This document shows positions 25,281 to 35,000 of a stretch of 64,000 nucleotides of DNA, piece after piece (position 1 is the stretch's first letter; each line of letters opens with the position of its first letter). The notes under the pieces are model-generated. The model searched no databases and had not been told where the DNA came from. It saw nothing but the letters and a program-made list of their open reading frames with translations. Source of the DNA: Symsagittifera roscoffensis (taxonomy: Eukaryota; Xenacoelomorpha; Acoela; Convolutidae); assembly GCF_963678635.1 (NCBI RefSeq), contig NC_087067.1:10833716-10897715 (forward strand). Direction: 5' to 3'. The position numbers and the translations under genes were made by a program.

Positions 25281-26955
25281 GACTTAGCTTTAAATGAAGG
25301 AAAAGCGGGCGGTTGTGAACTATCGAAAAAAGGGGATTAAAAAGTCAAGTGTGATGTCACTCTTCACATCTGCTCAGAAAAAAACTGGAGTTGCAACAAA
25401 GATCGTCACACTTTACTTTAGAAAGGGGGGTGGGGAAGTTCACCTTTACAATTTAGAGCGAGCGGAAATTATAAAAAAAGGAAAACAGTAATTTAGAATT
25501 AAATTACAAATTGAAATACATTGACACTACAAAAAAAATCAAAGGTTCTTTGCTGCAGATTCGACAGCTAGCCGGCGGTTGCGTTCGGCACGACGCTTTT
25601 TTTGAGAGGATCACTTTTTTTGTTCTTTATTTTTCTTAAGTTTACCGTATTACTTCGGACTATCGAGAAAGAGTTTAGTTCAAGGTCAGTTTCTTGGTGA
25701 AATTGGAAGTAATGACGGAGTAAGCGAGTGTCTTTCTGCTTACGCTTAGAGATTAAGTCTAGACTTCTTAAAGATTAAGACTTCTTAAAATTAAAATGCC
25801 CGTTGAGCAAAGCAAATCGTAGATATTAGGAGTTTGGACTCGTTGACAATATACAATTGCAGCAATATTACTTTTGTAATAAAGCAGAATGTTTCGCAGT
25901 TCGAATTACGTGAGTGCTGTATCGTTGTTTCTATTGTGCTTGCTGATTGAATTGTTGATCAGGTCGTGCCAGATTATTATATCAATTCTATGGGCTAATT
26001 CGAGGTCTAAAAAAGTTTGGGCGCGTTTTGATTGGTACTTGCAGTTCAGACTTAAACCACCAAGGGCATCAGTATTGCGATATACGGTTTTGCTCGGCCA
26101 TACGTAGCGTTTTATGAGCATGAGAGAGCGAGCTAGCGGCTAATATATACATTTACGACGGCATTCGACAGGATAAAAACAATCTGGAGGGAATCAAGTC
26201 AACCGGATTTTGAGAATCTCACACCTGCTCAGAAACAACCGGAGTTGAAAAACTCAAAGGGATTGACTTGATATAGTGCTAAGGGTCTGTACACTGCGTA
26301 GTTTTGCAGTGCTTACGTTTGCCGGGTTGTTTTTTTTTCGCAAAAAAAATGACAAAATTTTTTTTTCTTCTTATCGTCTACGTCAGTTTGGTTCCGAAAT
26401 TAGACGATTTGGGGTCGATTTCGAATTTTCAATTTTTTGCGAAAATTTTCTCAAAAATTTTCACAAAATTTTTTTCTAACGGGTCGGAACGGTGGGTTCG
26501 GGTTTGAGTTATCGACTACTAACTATAAACTAGCAAATGAAACCAAAATTTTAACTTTTAGTCAAATTTTTTCGATTTTCGATTTTGGATTTCAGATTTT
26601 CTGGGTGGGGTATTCGGATTAGACTATTGGCAAAAGCATGGTAAACATAATGAAATCAATATTTTAGCACACTGAATGGATTTGATGGGTCACAATAAAA
26701 AACTTTAAAGGATCGTAAAACAATTATAGCTCTGGTTTATGAAGAAACTAAACTGAAAAGTTACGTCCTACATTAGTTTTTTGTCAACTTCGGCCATCAA
26801 AAACGGTTGGGGAGACTCCTGTCTCACTTGCAGGTAGCTGTCTGCATACACCTTCGTGAAATTGCACAATCACCTTTCACTGAGGTACTTCTCACTCACA
26901 AAAAACTGAGTCGTCAAGGGTTTCGTCTGGTTTGACGTCGATTGTCGTCGGACCA

Positions 26956-27443
26956 TGTTTCCACCAGTGTTCGGTCTGTGGTGGGTCGGTCGAGTATATC
27001 GTCGGTCTGTAGATTGGCTGTATGCATCTCGATTGAGAACACGATTGTTCAATTTATATATATTTTTCAATAATTATCGAAAATCATTAAGAGGAAACAA
27101 CGGAATAATATCTGTTTCGGAACAAAATTATCAAGTTTTAAACGAAATCGAACTCGAAAGCGACTTTATTGTCACTACTTTTGCCAATAAGTGGGGATTT
27201 TCACGCTTGCCAGAAGTTAGAAGTCAATTCTGGCCAAAGTCTAATTAAGTTCATGTCCAGAACAAAATTTGACTTAGGAACATTTTTTATCCGGTTCAAA
27301 TCAAGTGTATTCCAAGTTTTTTAGTAGTAAAATACTTGGAATGACCGGGATTCAAACCGGCGACCTTTCGGTTTCAGGTCAAGTACGTTACCGCTAGACT
27401 AGCTGGTCTTGATATGCTTTCATTTTAGTTTCAATCTTGAACA
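26956..27443 (-). repeat. BEL/Pao 5' LTR (488 bp)
   Basis: Direct copy of 12257-12765 with scattered substitutions and a few indels. On the plus strand it runs TGTTTCCACC...CTTGAACA. It contains a tRNA-like stretch at 27339-27410. The internal sequence next to it reads TGGTCCGACGACAATCG on the minus strand, in primer-binding-site position and starting with the usual TGG. Confidence 0.92.
27339..27410 (-). repeat. tRNA-like segment in the 5' LTR
   Basis: Counterpart of the copy in the 3' LTR, with the B-box changed to GGTTTGAATCC and an intact A-box-like TAGTCTAGCGG. Its presence in both LTRs shows it was part of the element before insertion. Confidence 0.7.
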
Positions 27444-27475
27444 GGCCTTACTTTTATTCTTTTTTTGACTAACCA

Positions 27476-27990
27476 ATGTTATGTTTCAGTGCGCACTGTA
27501 CAGCTTGCAGTGTGCTAAACGACATGACTACCACATTCACTGCCGATTCACTGCAGAAAAAAGATCGACGTGACACGAAGCACGAAATCATTGCATTTGT
27601 GGAAGAAGACTCTGTGGGCACCACAAAGCACTTCAAATCCGAAGTCTGGAAGACATTTAAACTTGTGAAAGTTGTCGCCTCTGGATTCAATATTCCGAGC
27701 GGGCTTTGCGCATTTCCGGTACAGAAGAGATAGAACTATACAAGTCTCTCTCAATTGCAGTTGCAGATTGTGATGTTCTTCAATTTTGGAGAAAGAACCC
27801 TGACAAGCTTCCACTGTTGTCCAGAGTTGCGCGAAAGGTGCTTGGAATGCAGGCCAGTTCCGGGCAGTCGGAGAGGCTTTAGTCTGATTGCGGTCTAACG
27901 GTATACAAAAGACGGGCAAAACTTTCCCCTACAACCGTTGAGGCAATTGAAATGGTTTCCATGGCTTTTAAAAAAGGTCTTTATAAATAA
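27476..27990 (+). pseudogene. Internally deleted hAT transposase (BED start joined to C-terminal dimerization domain)
   Basis: Frame 27476-27733 contains SEVWKTFKLVK, the opening of a BED zinc finger. The next frame (about 27727-27990) contains the hAT C-terminal dimerization domain: VLQFWRKNPDKLPLLSRVAR, GMQASSGQSERL, then SDCGLTVYKRRAKLSPTTVE. A TAG at 27880-27882 replaces the usual Phe after ERL. The catalytic RNase H-like core between the two parts is missing. It could have been mobilised only in trans. Confidence 0.82.
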
Positions 27991-28168
27991 GTAAAACAAT
28001 TAATTAAAATTGTTTTGAAACAAATTTGTTTTTTTTACCAAAAAAGCAGCAACGGGCCGATATTTAATAAATTCCCTGTTTATCGGGCCGCCAACGGGCT
28101 CGACTTGAATTATATCGGGCCGGGCCGGGCCTCAATTCTGGCGGCCCGTTAACAAGTCTACCTTCTTT

Positions 28169-30156
28169 GGTCAAATTTTTTATCATCAAATTTCATTGAG
28201 AAAAAACTAACGAAACAAGAATGCAAGCTGATAATACTGTAATGCAAGCAGGTAGTAGTTGCGGTAGTATAAAAAAGTTAACTTTCAAAAAGCAGTAACA
28301 AAGAGCTAGATGTTTTTTTAAAGAAACCAGAAAACAATTTCAAATGTGAAGAAAACGTCTGAAACTTTAACCATCTAAGCACCAATTGAAGACGAAAAAT
28401 GGCTATTCTCATAATTTATGGAATGAATACGGAAAACTTTTACTGAAACAGAATCCTAGAATTTACCCTTCGCAGAACGCTGTAAGTACTTAACCAAAAG
28501 CTAAGTTGGCATAAGAGTTTAATCTGTAGCCTGACGGTTATCGTCGCGAAAAAGTGAGTTTAGCATTACTTACATAAACTTTTGGTTTGTTAAGTATGGT
28601 AACCGCGAACAATCAAACTTGAGCATGAACAATTTAAATGATTTTTACCTTAAGAAACGCAAAAAAATTCGTCACGATTTTCAAAAACTTGGGTCTTTAA
28701 CGCAGCGATCTAAACCACGACCTGAATAAGTGTTCTCACTTCGCTCACTGATAGCAAACAGCTGTAATTTCAGTGATCTCAAAGAAATTGAATTGTTTAA
28801 ATCACCGAATTGTCTTGCAAAAACGCTTGAATTTTCGACTTATGTAATTAACTTTAATGGTTTTCAGAAACTTCGATGAAATCAATCCAACTGGTGAACA
28901 CTGGTTCAATTGATAATTTTTTATATTGTGCTGCTAACTCTCAACATCAAAGTCTATTCTGTCATTTGATCCCTGATATTCGAGAGCGTTATAAGACTTC
29001 CACTTAGCAAAACAAATTGTATTGAAAACAGAAATTAAAAAAAAATCGAACTTATTCCCTAGAAAAAAAACGAACCAACTTAGCCAACAGACCGTTGGAA
29101 AAAATCAAACATCAATCCACTTTCGAAATTAGAAGTTGATGACGTTTTTCGTGACCTTTAAACTTTCGCTGACCGACAGCGGAGTTTGCCTTCCTTTTAA
29201 CAAAGGAAATGAACTGAACTTAAAAACAAATCAAAAGTAAAAAAACGTCATTTTAAAGTGAAATTCACATCGATCCTTATCTTAAGACACTATATAAATA
29301 AGTACATGAATTTCAATGCTTGATACTTAGAAATTGAGGATCATTAAAATTTAGGCTCTTTTCCAGTCCCCCCCCCCCCCCCCTTTGATTTTTTCTGAAA
29401 TCCAAAATTTAGTTTCACCGAAAAGAATGACTTGAGTTAGCTTTACATTTCAAACGGTGGTCGTGTAATATGGCACTTCCTCAAGCGATGGCCATTCATA
29501 ACCAATCACTTGAAATATAGAATTTACAACCTGAAATGCTGCTTGCTTTGAAAAAAGTCTCCGAAAACTTCAATTCACAAAACGAACTATCTAAACTGTA
29601 GAGAAAAACAAAAATATCAAATTAATCTCTCGTGTATAAACTCTCCAAGTGATCATGATAAATTTTTTACTAATAGATAATTCGGCTTTTATTACTCTCA
29701 ACACAAAGTTTTATAATCACGAAACAGAATGTCATTTTCCTTGAAGATTATTTATGATATAACTAATTAACTAACTTACAAGAATTTCTACTAATTCAAG
29801 GTTGTCATTATTTCGTTGTCGTTACAACACACATTCGAATCATGGATCTGAGATGTAAAATCCGCGAAGAATAATCTAGAAGATTTTATCATGTTCGCGA
29901 TTTCAGTATAATTATCAATAATCAAAGAAAAACAATGAAATAGTTCTTAACAATGGCTGTTAAATAAATTACAAATCCGAATCTAATCGGACGCATTTTT
30001 AAATTGAAGTGTGCTTACGAAAAGACTTGAACGATACAAAAATAGCATAGATAGAATTTTCCAAAATTTAGCGTGAACTCAGTTGAACTTTTGATTTAGT
30101 GGATGTGAACTAGCGTATGAAAGAAGGCAATTATCAAAGAAATGATAGTGTGTGAT
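28169..30156. other. Intergenic spacer downstream of MEGF8
   Basis: No gene seen. It contains a diverged copy of repeat family 1 (about 28860-29225) and a 16-base poly(C) at 29368-29383. Confidence 0.5.
28860..29225 (+). repeat. Repeat family 1, diverged copy
   Basis: Carries ACTGGTTCAATTGATAATTTTT, then GCCAACAGACCGTTGG and CGTTTTTCGTGACCTTTAAACTTT blocks of the family. Confidence 0.5.
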
Positions 30157-30162
30157 TTATTT
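30157..30162 (-). terminator. Likely polyadenylation signal of MEGF8
   Basis: Plus-strand TTTATT reads AATAAA on the minus strand, 108 bases downstream of the MEGF8 stop. It is the first canonical hexamer after the stop that I noticed. Confidence 0.5.
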
Positions 30163-30227
30163 AGGGCGTTGGGGTCCTTACTTCTATGCACGACATGAAC
30201 ATCTTTCACGGTAAGTTTTGATATCAA

Positions 30228-30282
30228 AGAGTCTTTCAGGCTAAATAATCGATCAAGGAGTCTTTTAGGCTAAATAATCGAT
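30228..30282 (-). repeat. 29-bp tandem duplication across the MEGF8 stop codon
   Basis: GGCTAAATAATCGAT with its flank (GAGTCTTTYA) occurs twice with a 29-bp offset (30228-30253 and 30257-30282). The first-translated copy contains the last sense codons and the TAG stop. The second lies in the 3' untranslated region. Confidence 0.8.
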
Positions 30283-32012
30283 GTGGTCGTTGGCGACAAG
30301 TTCGTTTGTCGTTGGGAAAACGTTTGGCTCCTCGTCATGCTGTTTCTTTGCAGCGAACTTCTGTTTATCGTGCTGGTAGCCGAAGCGTCCATTGGCACTG
30401 TAGTTGCCATAGATCCGGACCTCGGAACCATATTATGGCCCCCATAAATTTGGAAGCGGTTCATTCGCGGATCAACTCCTCTCGATAAACTTCCAAAATT
30501 GGAATTTGGTTTCTCCAAGTAGAAGTTATTTGAGATGGATCCGGAGCTTCGATGCAGGTTCCTGTTTGGCAACGTCGAGCAGTTGGCGTTCGCATTAACC
30601 TGGCTTTCAGATCCCATAAAAGAGCTGTCGCTTCTCTGCGTCTGGAACACAATACTTGGGTGGTTTAAGGCACCGTTGGACTGCGGGGTTGTCGGGATGA
30701 TTTCGGGGTTCTTTTTAGACTTGCACTGGACAATCGCTGTTCCGAAGAAAAACTTCTGACCCCCTGAGCTGGAAGGCGTTTCAAACATCACCGTCATCGG
30801 TGCCTTGTTTTTGTCTCTGAATGGCTGGTAGCAGAGAGTCTTAGCGCAGTACAATTGCCGACCAAGCATCTGGATATTTCTCAAATTATTCTTTTTCTGG
30901 GTATTTTTACTCGGAAGACTCAAGTACCTTGTTTTCAAGTCCGCCTTTTTACTGTCGAACTGGTCAGGCAAAGGGTCAATTTGGGACTTGAAGTGGAAAT
31001 CAATCTGAACAGTCGGACATGATGACTCCTTTTCGCTATTTTGGGCCAGATTCTGGTTGTCATCTCCAATCAAAACAGTGTAGCATTTTATAAACAGAAG
31101 AATCATAGAAGCCGCACAGGCGAAAAAATAAATTATAAAGGATATTACAGCAGGTATCGGAAGTCTCGTTTCTGATTGGACTTGGTAAATAATTCCAGAA
31201 GCTAGATCCGTTCTTTTAACGCCATTCACTTCGGCCGGATTGTGAATGCCAAAGTAGTACTGTTTTTTCTTCACGCCAGTGACCGAATTTCGGTTATTTT
31301 CATTCACTGGTAGTAGAACTTCAAACCTTCCCGTAATATTCTCAGCTATCAGGATAGTCTTATTTGGTCTCAAATTAACATACATTGCTTTTTTCTCTGC
31401 ATTAAACTGTGCGTTCATGACATACATACTTTGTCGCTTCGTTAGACTCTCGAGTAGTTTTTGGTTATTATTTAGTTCTACTGTGTCATTGGTGCCTTCC
31501 ACTAACTGCGCCGTAAATTCGGGCTTATTGTTGGCCAATCTTCTTTGTCGTTTGGCGTAGTGGACAATTTCAGATGAACTTGACGCCGGTGGGATCCTAG
31601 TAGCTGTAACTTGACCTGGCGATGGTGTAGTTCTCGGTCTTCGCTTTCGCGGCGGTATCAGATAACCATTGGCATCGTAGAGCATGATAGGCGACAATTC
31701 ATTCGACTGGTCCTTTTTAACCATTCTGTAGTCATCTGATACGTACAAATCCACAGATCCCTGACTGATCTCGAGTACCACGCGGTGCATTTGACGTCCC
31801 GTTTTCACTTCCGGGTCGACGAAGAAAAAAGTGGCTTCACCCACTTTCAGACCAATTGTTTGATCTACAACGTTGTCATAAATAATGTGCGTCGTTGTGA
31901 GCATGAACGTATTTGTCCAGCATTTGAGCTCTCTGTAGCATTGCCTTCCATTTGCAGGTTCACCCTTGTACTTGAAAGCAATCTCCACCATAGGTTTTTC
32001 GCAAATGGAGCA
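30270..32012 (-). CDS. MEGF8: MEGF8 exon 16: juxtamembrane domain, transmembrane helix, cytoplasmic tail, stop
   Basis: Starts CSICEKPMVEIAFKYKGE, the conserved juxtamembrane domain of the family. A basic, Pro/Ser/Thr-rich stretch (IPPRKRRPRTTPSPG) follows, then the single transmembrane helix at about residues 2810-2836 (IPAVISFIIYFFACAASMIL), flanked inside by FIKCY. The cytoplasmic tail is about 270 residues and rich in Ser, Asn and Gln. The stop is TAG at 30272-30270. The MGRN1-binding motif reported for vertebrate MEGF8 (MASRPFA, from memory) is not intact; the nearest match I see is CYQPF. Acceptor ttattatag|TGCTCC, phase 0. Confidence 0.94.
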   Translation of the reverse strand, partial: CSICEKPMVEIAFKYKGEPANGRQCYRELKCWTNTFMLTTTHIIYDNVVDQTIGLKVGEATFFFVDPEVKTGRQMHRVVLEISQGSVDLYVSDDYRMVKKDQSNELSPIMLYDANGYLIPPRKRRPRTTPSPGQVTATRIPPASSSSEIVHYAKRQRRLANNKPEFTAQLVEGTNDTVELNNNQKLLESLTKRQSMYVMNAQFNAEKKAMYVNLRPNKTILIAENITGRFEVLLPVNENNRNSVTGVKKKQYYFGIHNPAEVNGVKRTDLASGIIYQVQSETRLPIPAVISFIIYFFACAASMILLFIKCYTVLIGDDNQNLAQNSEKESSCPTVQIDFHFKSQIDPLPDQFDSKKADLKTRYLSLPSKNTQKKNNLRNIQMLGRQLYCAKTLCYQPFRDKNKAPMTVMFETPSSSGGQKFFFGTAIVQCKSKKNPEIIPTTPQSNGALNHPSIVFQTQRSDSSFMGSESQVNANANCSTLPNRNLHRSSGSISNNFYLEKPNSNFGSLSRGVDPRMNRFQIYGGHNMVPRSGSMATTVPMDASATSTINRSSLQRNSMTRSQTFSQRQTNLSPTTTSII

Positions 32013-35000
32013 CTATAATAAAATCAATATTAACGCAGAAAACGCAATACAGAAAACGCAATAAGTTACGCGAATCAATTATCCTAATTGGCTGAGTGAG
32101 CAGTTTGCACAACCATAATTTTTTCTAAAATTGGAATAATTGAGACTTAAGGATTCAAACCACCTCTAGATGGACCTATAGCATACAACACGTGAGCACA
32201 GTGTTAAGACATTCACTTCGCGATTGTCAGATCGTATAACTGATCCCCTGCCATGGCAATGATAGTGTATGAGGACCCACATGCTGATGTCTACTGCAGC
32301 CTGACCGACTTCGGCTGCATTAGTGGTACCAAGTGAAAATTCTAGACGCAAAAAAGCGACCTTGAGTCCCTAAAAAGAGCATCGCTCAACAAAGAACTGT
32401 GTGGAATGTGGGGAAATAAGAGAAACGGACTACGCTTAGACAGGGTGCCAAAACCTTTCATAGATTTATGAATATTATGACTCAATGACCTTCTCAACTG
32501 TACCATGTCGACTTGCTGTCTTGGCTATTTATAGCTTACTAATAGTATACACCAGTTAGCAATGAATTCTCTCAAACAAAGTTATGTTGGAGAATTCGCT
32601 CAGTTATGTTGGAGAAACTTGTAGTATAACAGAGGGTTTGCTTGTATAAAAGATCTGATAAAATAAAGTCTATCGAATCACTGAATAGAATTTGATCCTG
32701 AAAATGAATTGATCTAAACATTGATCCTGAAAATGAATTGAGAAAGTTTCAACTTTTAAAAATATTGCCAATCGAAGATTGGAAAAGAGTAGTGAACGCA
32801 AGTAAACATAAAAAAAAACAGACATTCTTGAAAAAATCAAAACTTTAGAATTTTGAAGAAAAAAAATGATGCCTTTTAAGCTCTTTCAATTTCTAGATTA
32901 ATTTATGATTGGTGCTTTTTGATAACATGAACCCAACTTGAGAAAACTGGATCAATAGATAGTTTTTTTCTGCTGGGAATTCTTGAAAACAAATCGTTCA
33001 CGTTTTTCTCGAAACTAGAAATCGTTCACGTTTTTTTTTCACGCCATTTCCACGGTCGTATTTGGAGAGTGCTATTTACGTCACTTTCAGAAGACGAATT
33101 TAAATTGCACTCAAAAAGTGCATTATATCCAAGTGCATCAATAATTTAAGACTTTTTCCTGAAAAAAAAACAAAAAAAATCAGCAAGTCCTAAACATAAA
33201 AAACGCTAACTTTCTTGAAAAAATTTCGCAAATTTCGAAACACAAACTTTCGAATTAGAAAGAAAAAACCAGATGGCCTTACAGTTCTTTTTATTTGTAG
33301 AACAATTTATGATTAGCACTTTTTTTGATATAATTAACTCAGTTTTAGAAAATTGTATCAATAGATAATGTTTTTATTCTGCTGCAAAATCTGAAAATTA
33401 AATTCCACTTTCGAAACTAAAAGTCACTCCTGTTTTTCGCGACCTTTACACTTTTGTGTTCGATAGTGGACTTTGCTGAACTTCCTAAGTCAAACCGCAA
33501 AAAAAATTGACCGTGGACAAGTTTTAACTTTTCCCCAAAAAAATTCAAACGAAAAATCATCAAGATCTATTTCAGAGTATTCACTACGTGCATGACTCTT
33601 AAAAAGCGTTTAATAATATTGGCGAATACAATCTGGCAATAAATTTTGACGCAGTACAGTCTAATATATTGTGTTTCGCCATGGACAGCACTGGAGCTAC
33701 ATCTCTAAGTTTAAAATGATAAATTCGAATTCTGCGAATAGCAGAGGCGCTATAAACTGCTATCAAGCTTGTGTTGGTCCGTTTTCTATAATTTCCTCAC
33801 ATTCCAGAAGTATATTTAGTTCAGCGAAACAGTTTTTATGCCACACAAGGCTGTTTTTTGTCTAATAGAACTTTTACGTGGTACCACTATTGCAGCCGTA
33901 ATTGGCCAGAATGGGGTAGACCTGAAGCTAGAGGTCAAGTGAGAGTTTTTTCTCTAACACCTTCATAGCCATGGCAGCGGATCGAATCACGATCCCAAAG
34001 TAAACATCTTAAACTTTGCAAGGGCCTCGTGATCAAAACATTATGTATGCTTACTTGTAGTGATGCTGCACATGTACTCCTAAGTCTCTCTTCAATACTA
34101 TTGGACTTGCACTCAGCCGGAGTCTGAGTGTTGCCTTGGCAGTCGCAGTCCAGACCTGTCTCTGGATCGCACAGGTTTCCGATCGCGTGTCCATTACATT
34201 GACAGGGAACACACTCATTGGTACCTGGATGCTTGTAGTAGCCTGGCTTACACTTCTCGCACAAGTCTCCTGCCGTGTGGTTTTGGCACATTATGCAGAT
34301 CAGATTGCTCGTGTTCGATTCGTTCGCTTCTGGACCGTGCATGATCAAGTCGTCGAAAGTACTCTGCGAACAAAAAAGAACCCTGGTCAACAATTGAGCA
34401 CAAAAAATGTATCTCAATATTCCAAACTTGGCTAAACTAGAGAAAAACAATTTCAACTTCCTTATTTACGTATATAATAATCCACAGAAAAATATTTTGA
34501 TCAACTTTGCAGGAAGAGGTAATACAAGAGTCAGGGGCGGATTTAGGGGGGAGGGGCGCCCCCCTTCCTTAGGGATTCGACCCCCTGCCGACCAAAAGGG
34601 TCCCCCCTTTGTACTATTTTGAGATATCCATTTTTGGCTGACGGACCCTAAAAAGTTCAAAAGGCGCTAATGTATATTAATTCCGAGGGGGGAGCGCGCG
34701 CCCAAAAAACGCAATTTTTTGGTCAAAATTTTCCAAAAAGTGCCTAAAAACGCCTTTTTTGGTTTGTTTTTTTTTCAAAATTTTGCCTGCGGCGCAAAAA
34801 TTTGGCCAAAACAAGGTCTTCATAGTGCATTGGGAGCTCGGAAAATCAGTTTGGAAGACCTCAAAAAAAGATCGACAAAATTTTTTAAATCCGCCTCCTC
34901 CCCCCTCGAGAAAATCCGAGATCCGCCCCTGATAATAGTGATGATTTCCTTGTCACAAAATAGAAATTTATAAAGAAGCTTATCGATGATCATCTAATTG

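Larger units (their letters stand above)
23636..26697 (-). repeat. BEL/Pao leader-gag repeat unit C (3062 bp)
   Basis: Third unit, continuous on its right with unique leader (CACAATAAAAAAC) and the 5' LTR. It has a private rearranged patch near 25759-25790 where the other units read GTCGCCAGTCACGC. Confidence 0.93.
12257..27443 (-). mobile_element. BEL/Pao LTR retrotransposon with triplicated gag segment
   Basis: Minus-strand element bounded by two direct LTRs that begin TG and end CA, flanked by a perfect 5-bp target duplication GGCCT (12252-12256 and 27444-27448). Coding order on the minus strand is leader, gag, DUF1759-like region with zinc knuckles, aspartic protease (DUF1758 type), reverse transcriptase, A17-peptidase/RNase H region and integrase, which is diagnostic of BEL/Pao. 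The leader-gag part is repeated three times; without two of them the element would be about 9.1 kb, normal for the clade. Frameshifts and stops inactivate it. It sits inside a hAT remnant. Confidence 0.93.
12182..28160 (+). mobile_element. hAT transposon remnant hosting the BEL/Pao insertion
   Basis: Left end CATACTTGTCAACGGGCC and right end (reverse complement) TAGACTTGTTAACGGGCC form imperfect terminal inverted repeats. Both are followed by GC-rich GGGCCGGGCCGGGCC subterminal repeats. The flanking 8-mers CCTTCATT (12174-12181) and CCTTCTTT (28161-28168) fit a degenerate hAT 8-bp target duplication. Without the nested BEL/Pao element it is only about 0.8 kb, and the transposase is internally deleted. 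Confidence 0.75.
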
